Assembly (NCBI RefSeq): GCF_027257875.1
Contig: NZ_JAPVQY010000050.1
Coordinates: 1-60,683, forward strand
DNA length: 60,683 bases
Reading direction: 5' to 3'
Origin: Burkholderia sp. IMCC1007
GTDB taxonomy: Bacteria > Pseudomonadota > Gammaproteobacteria > Burkholderiales > Burkholderiaceae
Shown: in pieces, positions 28,758-38,279 of the stretch
Position numbering within the stretch: the first letter of the stretch is position 1
How the letters are laid out: the number at the start of each line of letters is the position of its first letter
Position numbers and translations under genes: made by a program
The notes under the pieces: generated by a model
What the model was told of the DNA's origin: nothing
Database searches by the model: none
The model's input: only the letters and a program-made list of their open reading frames with translations

Positions 28758-30430
28758 GCGCGATCGGAGTCGTGTCGCAGCCAACGCCCGCGCATGGCGA
28801 GCCGGTGGTGCGCATCGAGCAGCTGAGCGTCGGATTTCGCGGCGCACGCGGCACGCAGCCGGTGGTCGGGCCGCTCGACCTCACGCTGCACGCCGGCGAA
28901 TGCGTCGCGCTGGTCGGCGAATCCGGTTCCGGCAAGTCGGTTACCGCGCGCAGCCTCGTCGGGCTGAACGGCCCGCATGCCGTGCTCGAGGCGGCGCGCT
29001 TCGACATCGCCGGCACCGACGCGCGCCGCCATCGGGAACGCGACTGGCGCGCGATCCGCGGCCGCCGGATCGGCTATGTGCTGCAGGACGCGCTGGTGTC
29101 GCTCGATCCGCTGTGGCGCGTGCGCGACCTCGTCGCCGAAGCGCTGCACGACACGCGGCGGCGCGATGTCGCCGCGCGCAGCGCCGCGCTGCTGCGCGCG
29201 GTCGGCATCGACGATCCCGAGCGGCGGCTGCCGCAGTATCCGCACCAGTTGTCGGGCGGCTTGCGGCAGCGCGTGCTGATCGGCACCGCGCTCGCGGGCG
29301 GCGCGTCGCTGCTGATCGCCGACGAGCCGACCACCGCGCTCGACATGACCGTGCAGCGCCAGATCCTGTCGCTGCTGCGCGCGCGCCGCGATGCCGGCGA
29401 CGCGGTGCTGCTGATCAGCCACGACCTCGCGGTCGTCGCCGAACTGGCCGATCGCGTGCTCGTGATGCGCGGCGGCCAGATCGTCGAGCAGGGGCCGGCA
29501 CGCGACGTGTTGAGCGCGCCGACGCATCCGTACACGCGCCAGCTGCTCGCGGCGATTCCCACGGCCGCGTCGCGCGGGTTCCGGCTCGCCGCCACCGCGC
29601 GTGTACCGCTGCCGCCGAAGCGCATCGATACGGGCGCGCCGGTGCTCGCCGTCGACGCGCTGACCAAACGCTACGGCGGCCGCGACACGCCGGCCGCGGT
29701 CGACGGCGTGTCATTCACGCTCGCGCGCGGCGAGACGCTCGGCATCGTCGGCGAATCCGGCTCCGGCAAATCGACGGTCGCGCGGATCGTGCTGGGTCTC
29801 GTCGAGCCGGACGGCGGCACCGTCGTGCTCGACGGCCAGCCGTGGAACGGCGTGCCGGAAGCCGCGCGGCGGGCGCGCCGCGCGCGGCTGCAGTTGATCG
29901 CACAGGATCCGTACAGCTCGTTCGACCCGCGCTACTCGGTCGGGCAGATCGTCGGCGAAAGCCTCGATGTGGCCGGGATCCACGGCGACGCACGGCGTCG
30001 GCGCGTGCTGCAACTCCTCGACGAAGTACAGCTCGGCGCCACTTGCATCGACCGCTATCCGCGCGAACTGTCCGGCGGCCAGCGGCAGCGCGTCGCGATC
30101 GCGCGCGCGTTCGCGTCGAATCCGGCGCTGCTCGTCGCGGACGAGCCCGTCAGTGCGCTCGACGTGTCGATCCAGGCGCAGGTGCTGGACCTGCTCGCCG
30201 ACCTGCAGGCCGAGCACGGCACCGCGATGCTGTTCATCTCGCACGATCTCGGCGTGGTACATCACGTCGCCGACCGGATTCTCGTGATGCGCGGCGGCCG
30301 CGTCGTCGAAAGCGGCCCGGTCGACCGGGTGTTCGGCGCGCCGTCGCACCCGTACACCGCGTCGCTGCTCGACGCGCTGCCGACCCTGCCCGACGCGCCG
30401 GCAAGCTCGCCGCTGCCCGCCCTCGCCTGA
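28754..30430 (+). CDS. Fused dual ATP-binding protein of the peptide-type ABC importer (DppD-DppF)
   Basis: 558-residue protein with two complete ABC cassettes. First: Walker A GESGSGKSVTARS, signature LSGGLRQRVLIG, Walker B LLIADEPTTALD. Second (from about residue 300): Walker A GESGSGKSTVARI, signature LSGGQRQRVAIA, Walker B LLVADEPVSALD; both have switch His in LISHDLAVV and FISHDLGVV. Each ends with the HPYT motif typical of oligopeptide ATPases. The ATGA overlap with the permease gene fixes the start. One polypeptide replaces the usual separate DppD and DppF. Confidence 0.92.
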   Translation: MSAIGVVSQPTPAHGEPVVRIEQLSVGFRGARGTQPVVGPLDLTLHAGECVALVGESGSGKSVTARSLVGLNGPHAVLEAARFDIAGTDARRHRERDWRAIRGRRIGYVLQDALVSLDPLWRVRDLVAEALHDTRRRDVAARSAALLRAVGIDDPERRLPQYPHQLSGGLRQRVLIGTALAGGASLLIADEPTTALDMTVQRQILSLLRARRDAGDAVLLISHDLAVVAELADRVLVMRGGQIVEQGPARDVLSAPTHPYTRQLLAAIPTAASRGFRLAATARVPLPPKRIDTGAPVLAVDALTKRYGGRDTPAAVDGVSFTLARGETLGIVGESGSGKSTVARIVLGLVEPDGGTVVLDGQPWNGVPEAARRARRARLQLIAQDPYSSFDPRYSVGQIVGESLDVAGIHGDARRRRVLQLLDEVQLGATCIDRYPRELSGGQRQRVAIARAFASNPALLVADEPVSALDVSIQAQVLDLLADLQAEHGTAMLFISHDLGVVHHVADRILVMRGGRVVESGPVDRVFGAPSHPYTASLLDALPTLPDAPASSPLPALA

Positions 30431-30456
30431 CCTTTGCCCTTCACCGAATCGCTGCC

Positions 30457-31791
30457 ATGAGCCAATCGACTTCCGCTTCTCCCCGCCAGATCCATCTCGG
30501 CGCCATCATCCAGGGTGCGTCCGGCAACATGTCCGCGTGGCGGCACCCGGATGCGGTCGCCAACGCGAGCATCAACGTCGACTTCGTCCGCACGCTCGCG
30601 AAACAGGCCGAAGCCGCGAAATTCGACCTGCTGTTCGTCGCCGACGGGCTGCACATCAACGCGAAGTCGATCCCGCACTTCCTGAACCGCTTCGAGCCGC
30701 TCACGCTGCTGTCGGCGCTCGCGCTCGTCACCGAACGGATCGGGCTGGTCGGCACGCTGTCGACGTCGTACAGCGATCCGTTCACCGTCGCGCGGCAGTT
30801 CTCGAGCCTCGACCACCTGAGCGACGGCCGCGCCGGCTGGAACGTCGTCACGTCGCCGCTCGAAGGCTCCGCGAAGAATTTCTCGCGCGCCGCGCACCCG
30901 GAGCACGCGCTGCGCTACCGGATCGCGTCGGAATTCCTGACGGTGACGAAAGGGCTGTGGGATTCGTGGGAGGACGACGCGTTCGTGCGCGACAAGGCAA
31001 GCGGCGTGTTCTTCGATCCGGACAAACTGCACACGCTGGATCACGTCGGCGAATTTTTCTCGGTGGCCGGGCCGCTGAACATCGGCCGCTCGCGGCAAGG
31101 GCGCCCGATCCTGTTCCAGGCCGGTGCGTCCGACGACGGCAAGGGCGTCGCGGCCGAGCATGCGGATGCGATCTACACGCGCCAGGAGACGATCCCGCTC
31201 GCGCAGGCATTTTATGCGGACGTTCAGCGACGGCTCGCCGCGCACGGCCGCGCGCCCGACAGCCTGAAGGTGTTCCAGGGGATCAGCGTGATCGTCGCGG
31301 CGTCGGCCGCCGATGCGGAAGCGCAGTACCAGGACACTGCCCGGCTCGTAACGATCGACAACGCGCTCGACTATCTCGGCCGCTACTTCGATCACCACGA
31401 CTTTGCGCAATACGCGCTCGACGCGCCGTTTCCGGATCTCGGCGAACTCGGCAGCAACCAGTTCCGCAGCACCACCGACGCAATCAAGCGCGACGCCGCC
31501 GAGCGCCGCCTGACGCTGCGCGAGGTGGCGCTCGAAGCGGCGACGCCACGGCCGACGTTCGCCGGCACGCCCGAACAGGTCGCCGACGGGTTGCAGGCGT
31601 GGGTCGAAGCGCGCGCCACCGATGGCTTCATCGTGCGCGGCGGCACGCCGACCGCGTTCGCCGATTTTGCGGCGGGCGTCGTGCCGATTCTGCAGGAGCG
31701 CGGCGCGTACCGGCGCGATTACGACGGCACGACGCTGCGCGAACATCTCGGGCTGCCGTATCCGCCGAACCGGTACGCGCAGGCGGCGTAG
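30457..31791 (+). CDS. LLM-class flavin-dependent monooxygenase (NtaA/DszA family)
   Basis: 444-residue luciferase-like monooxygenase closely similar in layout to the one at 1877-3238: IHLGAIIQGASGNMSAWRHP, FDLLFVADGLHI, EPLTLLSALALVTERIGLVGTLSTSYSDPFTVARQFSSLDHLSDGRAGWNVVTSP and RPILFQAGASDDG. It is the last gene of the plus-strand operon, 26 nt after the ATPase. The frame is open through the ATPase gene region in another phase, but the product clearly begins at ATG 30457. Probably oxidises the imported organosulfur compound; the exact substrate is not readable. Confidence 0.9.
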   Translation: MSQSTSASPRQIHLGAIIQGASGNMSAWRHPDAVANASINVDFVRTLAKQAEAAKFDLLFVADGLHINAKSIPHFLNRFEPLTLLSALALVTERIGLVGTLSTSYSDPFTVARQFSSLDHLSDGRAGWNVVTSPLEGSAKNFSRAAHPEHALRYRIASEFLTVTKGLWDSWEDDAFVRDKASGVFFDPDKLHTLDHVGEFFSVAGPLNIGRSRQGRPILFQAGASDDGKGVAAEHADAIYTRQETIPLAQAFYADVQRRLAAHGRAPDSLKVFQGISVIVAASAADAEAQYQDTARLVTIDNALDYLGRYFDHHDFAQYALDAPFPDLGELGSNQFRSTTDAIKRDAAERRLTLREVALEAATPRPTFAGTPEQVADGLQAWVEARATDGFIVRGGTPTAFADFAAGVVPILQERGAYRRDYDGTTLREHLGLPYPPNRYAQAA

Positions 31792-31866
31792 GCATCGGGG
31801 GTGTTGGCCGGGGGCCGGTGAGCGTCGGCGCCGGGACGGGCTCTGGGTCGGCTTAGGGCACGCCTC

Positions 31867-32079
31867 TCACCGCCCGATCGGCAGCCCTGTCGGCTCGATC
31901 CATCCGAGCCGGTACGCGATCAGCAGCGACAGAAACAGCGTGATCGACAACCCGACGCGCGCCGCGAGCGACCATGCCATCCGCTTGCTCGTCCCGCGAT
32001 CGTGATTCATGAAATACAGCGCGAAAATCAGGCTCGCGATAATCAGCGCGAACGCCATCGAAACCAGCGCGATCTTCAT
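31867..32079 (-). CDS. DUF2909-family small twin-span membrane protein
   Basis: 70-residue protein with two hydrophobic spans (about residues 4-24 and 38-60) joined by a conserved charged loop MNHDRGTSKRMAWSLAARVGLS, the DUF2909 pattern. In other beta- and gammaproteobacteria this family lies near cytochrome oxidase assembly genes; here it is next to a hypothetical gene instead. Its ATG overlaps the stop of the upstream gene by 4 nt. Function unknown. Confidence 0.83.
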   Translation of the reverse strand: MKIALVSMAFALIIASLIFALYFMNHDRGTSKRMAWSLAARVGLSITLFLSLLIAYRLGWIEPTGLPIGR

Positions 32080-32426
32080 TGTTGATGCTCCTCCAGGCCC
32101 GCATCGGCCTTCAGCAGTTGGGCCAGCCGTTGCCGCTCGGCGGCGACGTCGGCGACGCCCGACGCCGGCCAGTCCAGCGCCACGCCATTGCCGAGCGAAT
32201 CGCGCACCAGCGCCTGGTAACGCCGATCGCTGATCCGGCCCTCGTCCATCGCTTCCGCGATCTCATGTCTGAACGGTAGCGGAAAGCTCGCGTATGCGCG
32301 CGACAGCGCCGCATATTGCCGCGCGTCGACTTCTTGCGACGAAGGGATGACGGCCCACACCACGACGGCCACGATGGCCGTAAACGGGATAGCCGTGTAG
32401 CGGAGAACGAACTTGATCGGGGTCAT
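32076..32426 (-). CDS. Hypothetical membrane-anchored protein
   Basis: 116-residue protein with one N-terminal hydrophobic span (FVLRYTAIPFTAIVAVVVWAVIP, about residues 6-28) and a soluble domain of about 85 residues (DARQYAALSRAYASFPLPFRHEIAEAMDEGRISDRRYQALVRDSLG). The span could be an anchor or signal. The ATG at 32426 is the first Met of the plausible sequence; 40 upstream in-frame codons belong to the duplicated intergenic block. Coupled to the DUF2909 gene by a 4-nt overlap. No family recognised. Confidence 0.7.
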   Translation of the reverse strand: MTPIKFVLRYTAIPFTAIVAVVVWAVIPSSQEVDARQYAALSRAYASFPLPFRHEIAEAMDEGRISDRRYQALVRDSLGNGVALDWPASGVADVAAERQRLAQLLKADAGLEEHQQ

Positions 32427-32457
32427 GACGCGGATATCGAAGTGACGGCGAACACGT

Positions 32458-32781
32458 GCCGTGTGAAACCGGAAGCAGCCGGACGACCGGTCGCGCAGAC
32501 GACGCGGCCGCCGCGGGCGCACCCGCGGCCGGCAGCGTCGGCCCACATTGTACTCAAAGCCGAATTCCAGTAACAGAACATGATAATGCCATTATCATGC
32601 CAGGCTGATGATTCGAGCCACCCGGCGCCCGCCGTGTGCGGGCCGCCGGGCCGCGGCGCACGGGTGCCACTGTCATTTCCGCGCCCGCAAACGGAGCGAT
32701 CGAGCAAAACGCTATGCCAGCGCAGTACTTCCGAAACCTGACGGGAAAACACCGCAGCGCAACGGCCAGTCGTCAGCTCGG
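32458..32781. repeat. Direct repeat copy A (upstream block plus 5' end of DUF1275 gene)
   Basis: 324-nt block that recurs as copy B at 35371-35693 in the same orientation, 2.9 kb away. Long identical stretches include the segment from the GTGAAACCGG start through the CGCAGACGACGC tract, the 19-bp palindrome, and the segment ATTTCCGAAACC/ACTTCCGAAACC around the DUF1275 start. Differences are scattered (roughly one in ten by eye), so the copies are not a recent identical duplication. Confidence 0.85.
32580..32598. promoter_or_regulatory. Palindrome ATGATAATGCCATTATCAT, copy A
   Basis: Perfect inverted repeat with 9-bp arms around one central base, in the AT-rich part of repeat copy A. The same 19 bp are unchanged in copy B while bases around them differ, which suggests an operator under selection or recent exchange. 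No T-run follows, so it is not a typical terminator. Confidence 0.6.
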
Positions 32782-32818
32782 AACGCTACGGACTGGTGAA
32801 GCGGGTTCGTTCGTCTGA
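32714..32818 (+). pseudogene. 5' remnant of the DUF1275 membrane-protein gene
   Basis: Starts MPAQYFRNLTGKHRSATA and matches the first 23 residues of the intact DUF1275 protein at 35626 with one substitution (SRQLG versus NRQLG). Homology ends at 32781, after which 11 unrelated residues lead to a stop at 32816-32818. It marks the left edge of the insertion that carries the cold-shock remnant and sigma factor. Confidence 0.75.
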
Positions 32819-32947
32819 CTGGCGTGATGGTCGCCGTACCCGCGCAACTATGGCGGAAGGGATTTGTGTAGGCGCGTCGCTCGATCGCTGTCAACAACGG
32901 GCCGACCGACGCGCCGAGCTCGAACGTCAGCGCGGCGATGGCCCGCT

Positions 32948-33070
32948 TCATTCTCGTTCCCCGAGGTTCAGGGAAGTGGCTTCAAATCGCTTCAGGAGGG
33001 CCGGAAGGTCAGCTTCGAAGTCAAGCAGGGACCAAAGGGAAAGCAGGCCGCCAGCATCAAGCCGCTGTAA
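32948..33070 (+). pseudogene. 3' remnant of a CspA-family cold-shock gene
   Basis: The last 40 codons before the TAA at 33068-33070 read FPEVQGSGFKSLQEGRKVSF and then EVKQGPKGKQAASIKPL, the C-terminal half of Burkholderia cold-shock proteins (normally HFSEIQ...GFKSLQEGQKVSFEVKQGPKGKQA). The N-terminal half with the RNP1 motif KGFGFI and the start codon is missing; upstream in-frame sequence is unrelated. The preserved reading frame implies recent truncation. It sits between the DUF1275 remnant and the sigma factor gene. Confidence 0.75.
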
Positions 33071-33175
33071 GTTTTCCCGCAGCGAACACGTCCGGTCAGG
33101 ACAACCATCAGGCCGACGCGTGCTCGCTGCAAGTCTGGAGCCGGGCATCGAAAAAAATACTACGCCCGGCTTGCC

Positions 33176-35203
<2,028 letters not shown>

Positions 35204-35370
35204 GACGCCGGAATGGGCTGCCTGCCGGGATGCGAACGGAATCGTGATACGCACAGATAGTCGAGGCCGGGACGCCTCGCTCGAAATCCGTATGCGCAGC
35301 TTGTGGGGGGCATGAATGATACCGGAATGTGTTGTGCGGCGCAACACGGACCAGCAAGCTAGCCGTGAAG

Positions 35371-35693
35371 GCCGAGTGAAACCGGAAGCAGCCGGACGAC
35401 CGGTCGCGCAGACGACGCAACCGCCCGAGCACACCCGCGGCCGGTAGCGGCGGCCACATTGTACTCAAAGCCAAATTCCAGTAACAGAGTATGATAATGC
35501 CATTATCATCTTTGGCTGATTCTTCGAGCCACCCGGCGCCCCGTGCGTACGGCCCGCCCGGCCGCGGCGCACGGCCGCGTGTGTCATTGTCCGCGCCCGC
35601 AATCGGGGCGCTCGAGCGAAACCCTATGCCAGCGCAATATTTCCGAAACCTGACGGGAAAACACCGCAGCGCGACAGCCAATCGTCAGCTCGG
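35371..35693. repeat. Direct repeat copy B (upstream block plus 5' end of intact DUF1275 gene)
   Basis: 323-nt partner of copy A (32458-32781). It runs from 168 nt upstream of the sigma-factor start to codon 23 of the intact DUF1275 gene. Same orientation as copy A with the sigma gene and cold-shock remnant between, the pattern expected after integration or unequal exchange at DUF1275. Confidence 0.85.
35492..35510. promoter_or_regulatory. Palindrome ATGATAATGCCATTATCAT, copy B
   Basis: Same perfect 19-bp inverted repeat as in copy A, here 116 nt upstream of the intact DUF1275 start and between it and the divergent sigma-factor gene. Likely operator for the DUF1275 promoter; the cognate regulator is unknown. 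Confidence 0.6.
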
Positions 35694-36384
35694 GTTCTCG
35701 CTGGCCTTCGTCGCCGGCGCGGCCAATGCCGGCGGCTTTCTCGCGGTTCGGCAATACACGTCCCACATGAGCGGCATCGTGTCGGCGATCGCCGACACGA
35801 CCGCACTCGGCGACATCCCGCTCGCGCTGGCCGGCATCAGCTCGCTCGCGTCGTTCCTGATCGGCGCCAGCTGCTCGGCGATCCTCGTCAACTGGGGGCG
35901 ACGCCGCGGCATGCAGAGCCAGTTCGTGCTGCCGCTGCTGGTCGAGGCCGTGCTGCTGCTCCTGTTCGGGCTGCTCGGCAGCCATCTCGCGCTGTGGGAA
36001 GCGTTCTTCGTGCCGGTCACGGTGACGCTGCTGTGCTTCATCATGGGTTTGCAGAACGCGACGATCACGAAGCTCTCGAGCGCGGAAATCCGCACGACGC
36101 ACGTAACCGGCATCGTGACCGACCTGGGGATCGAGCTCGGGAAGCTGTTCTACTGGAACCGGTCGGCCGTCGACGTCGACGCGCATGCGGTCATCGCCAA
36201 CCGTTCGAAACTGAGGATTCACGCGACGATGCTCGCGTCGTTCTTCGTCGGCGGACTGGCCGGCGCGATCGGCTTCAAGCATGTGGGCTACGTGTCGACC
36301 GTGCCGCTCGCCGGCGTGCTCGTCACGCTCGCGATCATGCCCGTGATGGACGATCTGATCGCATGGCTCGGGCGCCGGCAGTGA
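35626..36384 (+). CDS. DUF1275 (YoaK-family) integral membrane protein
   Basis: 252-residue inner-membrane protein with about six hydrophobic spans. DUF1275 hallmarks: AFVAGAANAGGFLAVRQYTSHMSGIVSAIAD near the N terminus, the central MGLQNATITKLSSAEIRTTHVTGIVTDLGIELG, and C-terminal LAGAIGFKHVGYVSTVPLAGVLV. Function unknown; some members are thought to be transporters. The ATG at 35626 matches the start of the truncated upstream copy, supporting this choice over the longer open frame. The gene appears intact. Confidence 0.88.
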   Translation: MPAQYFRNLTGKHRSATANRQLGFSLAFVAGAANAGGFLAVRQYTSHMSGIVSAIADTTALGDIPLALAGISSLASFLIGASCSAILVNWGRRRGMQSQFVLPLLVEAVLLLLFGLLGSHLALWEAFFVPVTVTLLCFIMGLQNATITKLSSAEIRTTHVTGIVTDLGIELGKLFYWNRSAVDVDAHAVIANRSKLRIHATMLASFFVGGLAGAIGFKHVGYVSTVPLAGVLVTLAIMPVMDDLIAWLGRRQ

Positions 36385-36417
36385 CCGCCGCACGGACTGC
36401 TACGGCGCATTCCGGCC

Positions 36418-36445
36418 ATGACGCCGGAAGCGGATGCATTATAAT
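36418..36445 (+). promoter_or_regulatory. Promoter of the ribbon-helix-helix gene
   Basis: Consensus -10 TATAAT at 36440-36445 with a -35-like ATGACG at 36418-36423 (16-nt spacer). It lies 32 nt upstream of the ATG at 36478, on the same strand. Confidence 0.6.
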
Positions 36446-36461
36446 TTGATTAACATATCAA
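36446..36461. promoter_or_regulatory. Operator-like palindrome TTGAT-N6-ATCAA
   Basis: TTGATTAACATATCAA has 5-bp perfect arms and begins directly after the -10 TATAAT, covering the expected transcription start of the ribbon-helix-helix gene. Such placement is typical of autorepression. Confidence 0.55.
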
Positions 36462-36477
36462 CCAGCACTGCCGCACG

Positions 36478-36663
36478 ATGGAAACGAAAACCGCCCGCCT
36501 GACCGTCCTGATCGATCCCGCCAAGAAAGAAGCGTTCGAAATGCTCTGCGCGGAGCAGGATCTCACGCCGTCGCAAGTCGTGCGGCAACTGATCCGCGAG
36601 TATCTCGACCGGCACGGCGTGACGTACAAAACGAAAAGCGCGCTCGGCAAACGGATGAAGTAA
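36478..36663 (+). CDS. Ribbon-helix-helix (CopG/MetJ-like) protein
   Basis: 61-residue protein: a beta strand (TARLTVLIDPAKKEAFE) followed by two helices (MLCAEQDLTPSQVVRQLIREYLDRHG) and a basic tail, the RHH DNA-binding fold. TPSQVVRQLIREYL is the typical second helix. Proteins of this kind are antitoxins or local repressors; no toxin gene lies next to it, since the neighbour downstream is on the opposite strand and encodes a spermidine-synthase-like enzyme. Preceded by a good promoter and a palindrome. Confidence 0.8.
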   Translation: METKTARLTVLIDPAKKEAFEMLCAEQDLTPSQVVRQLIREYLDRHGVTYKTKSALGKRMK

Positions 36664-36687
36664 GCGCGCTCGAACCCGCGGCGCGAC

Positions 36688-37524
36688 TCAAGCGCAAATT
36701 TCCCACCGTGCATGTTCGCGCGCGCGCCACACGAGCCGCGCCGGATCGATGCACTCGCCTTCCTTCATGCGCCGGGCCGTCGGCGACAGCTTCAGCTCGC
36801 CGGCCGACGCGATCCCGAGTGCGCGTTCGAGCAGCTCGCGCAGCGACGGCAGCGGGTTGCCGTTCTTCCATGCGAACGCGATGAAGTTGTTGTCGTCGCC
36901 GCACGGCACGAGCGCATACGACTCGTCGAACACCTCGCGCAACTGCGCGAGATGCTGCGGCAGCGCCGGATCGTCGTCCATGAAGTTGATCGCGAGCACG
37001 CCCGTTTCGCTCAGCCGCGCACGACATGCGTCGAGGAATGCGGTGCCGGTGCACCGGCCCGGCATGCCGCCGGCGACGAACGCGTCGTGCAGGATCACGT
37101 CCGCCTGCACGTCCTGCCTTGCGACGTAGTCCGCGCCGTCCGCGCAGATCACCGCGAAGCGCGCATCGTCGTCGGGGATCCTGAACACGTTGCGCAGCGC
37201 GATCACGTCCGGATTGATCTCGACCGCGTCGATCGCGGTATCGGGCAGGCGCCGGTAGCAGTATTTCGCGAGCGAGCCGCCGCCGAGCCCGATCATGCAG
37301 ATACGCGCGGGCACCGGCTGCAGCAGCAGGAAGCCCATCATCACACGCGTATAGCCGAGCTCGAGCCGCACCGGATCCTTCCGCGACATGAAGCTCTGCG
37401 TGCCGAGGTGGTCGAAGTGCAGCGACACCGCGTGCTTCGTCTCGAGCACGAACGGGCGGCCGTCGTTCAACGGCATCGCCAGGAACCGCAGGAATGCATC
37501 ATAGGAAGCTCGATCCTCGCTCAT
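36688..37524 (-). CDS. Spermidine-synthase-like methyltransferase-fold protein
   Basis: 278-residue Rossmann-fold protein of the polyamine synthase superfamily. SAM/dcSAM site: ICMIGLGGGSLAKYCYRRLPD, acidic ribose-binding DAVEINPDVIALR, then ICADGADYV and the active-site-like VILHDAFVAGG. The N-terminal beta domain (FVLETKHAVSLHFDHLGTQSFM) is present. The strict DxxQ/DSSDP aminopropyl-acceptor motif of true SpeE is not seen (HDAF instead), so a polyamine product is uncertain. The ATG at 37524 is the first Met of conserved sequence. Confidence 0.82.
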   Translation of the reverse strand: MSEDRASYDAFLRFLAMPLNDGRPFVLETKHAVSLHFDHLGTQSFMSRKDPVRLELGYTRVMMGFLLLQPVPARICMIGLGGGSLAKYCYRRLPDTAIDAVEINPDVIALRNVFRIPDDDARFAVICADGADYVARQDVQADVILHDAFVAGGMPGRCTGTAFLDACRARLSETGVLAINFMDDDPALPQHLAQLREVFDESYALVPCGDDNNFIAFAWKNGNPLPSLRELLERALGIASAGELKLSPTARRMKEGECIDPARLVWRAREHARWEICA

Positions 37525-37571
37525 GCTCGGCAGGCCTGGATAATCGGAGAGTGCGATCGAACCGCGCGCGG

Positions 37572-37916
37572 TCAGACCTTCTTCAGGTAGCAGGCCTTCA
37601 GCATGAAGCCGCCGAGGTCGGTCTTGCAATCGACTTCGTGATCGCCGCCGACGAGCCGGATGCTCTTGACCTTGGTACCCATCTTCAGCGTGATCGACGA
37701 ACCCTTCACGCGCAAGTCCTTGATCAGCACGACCGAATCGCCGTCGGACAGCACGTTGCCGTTCGCGTCCTTGACGACGTCGCCCGCCGGCTCGTCGCCC
37801 GCTTCGGCGCCGGCGCCTGCCGACCATTCATGACCGCAGTCCGCGCACACGTAAAGCGTGCCGTCCGGGTAGGTGTTTTCCATCGCGCATTGCGGGCAGG
37901 CGGGTGCAGCGTTCAT
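37572..37916 (-). CDS. yjdM: YjdM/PhnA-family zinc-ribbon protein
   Basis: 114-residue protein. N-terminal zinc ribbon CPQCAMENTYPDGTLYVCADCGHEW (four Cys), then the PhnA domain VVKDANGNVLSDGDSVVLIKDLRVKGSS...KMGTKVKSIRLV...HEVDCKTDLGGFMLKACYLKKV, very similar to E. coli YjdM. Despite the old name PhnA it is not a phosphonoacetate hydrolase; function is unclear. ATG 37916 has GGAAG upstream. It lies 47 nt upstream of the spermidine-synthase-like gene, same strand. Confidence 0.9.
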   Translation of the reverse strand: MNAAPACPQCAMENTYPDGTLYVCADCGHEWSAGAGAEAGDEPAGDVVKDANGNVLSDGDSVVLIKDLRVKGSSITLKMGTKVKSIRLVGGDHEVDCKTDLGGFMLKACYLKKV

Positions 37917-38038
37917 TCCAGCTTCCATTCGGAGAGGGTTCAGGGTCGACAAAAAATGCCGGGCGCGTGCAGACGCGGGGCCCGGCGTGCGCGTCGCAGC
38001 GCCGCCGACAGCTCGGCAGGCCGCGATTCATGCACACG

Positions 38039-38081
38039 GTATTATAATGCAATACACATAAGCCGGCTGTCGTATTATAAT
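38039..38081. promoter_or_regulatory. Paired GTATTATAAT elements in a divergent promoter region
   Basis: GTATTATAAT occurs at 38039-38048 and again at 38072-38081, 33 nt apart. The second provides a -10 TATAAT (38076-38081) with a -35-like TACACA at 38053-38058 (17-nt spacer) for the plus-strand genes at 38137 onwards. ATTATAAT is its own reverse complement, so either copy could also serve the minus-strand yjdM gene. Confidence 0.5.
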
Positions 38082-38136
38082 TGCGATTTTTCCTTCGTTC
38101 ACCGGATTTGATAGCAGTTTCGCTGAGGATGTCGAC

Positions 38137-38271
38137 ATGTTCGAGATGAATGATGCGCCGGCTTCGTATGCACCACGCCGCGCGGCGCGACGGCAAGCCG
38201 CGCACCGTGCGGTCACGCCGTGCGGCGGGCCGCTCGTCGTGACCGGCGCCGCCGACGTTCCGCAAGGCTGA
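38137..38271 (+). CDS. Small protein (44 aa), unknown
   Basis: Frame from ATG 38137 with GAGGA 8 nt upstream, ending at TGA 38269-38271, 8 nt before the start of the HPr-like gene. Sequence begins MFEMNDAPASYAPRRAARRQ and ends LVVTGAADVPQG. It lies downstream of a good promoter, so it is the first translated frame on that transcript; it could be a leader peptide or a coupling frame. No family recognised. Confidence 0.4.
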   Translation: MFEMNDAPASYAPRRAARRQAAHRAVTPCGGPLVVTGAADVPQG

Positions 38272-38279
38272 CCCGTATC

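Noticed and set aside
28705..31791. 1028-codon frame suggesting an ATPase-monooxygenase fusion
   Set aside because: The first part is a shadow of the dual ATPase gene; the monooxygenase has its own start at 30457.
33140..33170. GCCGGGC...GCCCGGC hairpin as terminator of the sigma-factor gene
   Set aside because: The T-run lies in the 17-nt loop, not after the stem, so it does not fit an intrinsic terminator on either strand.
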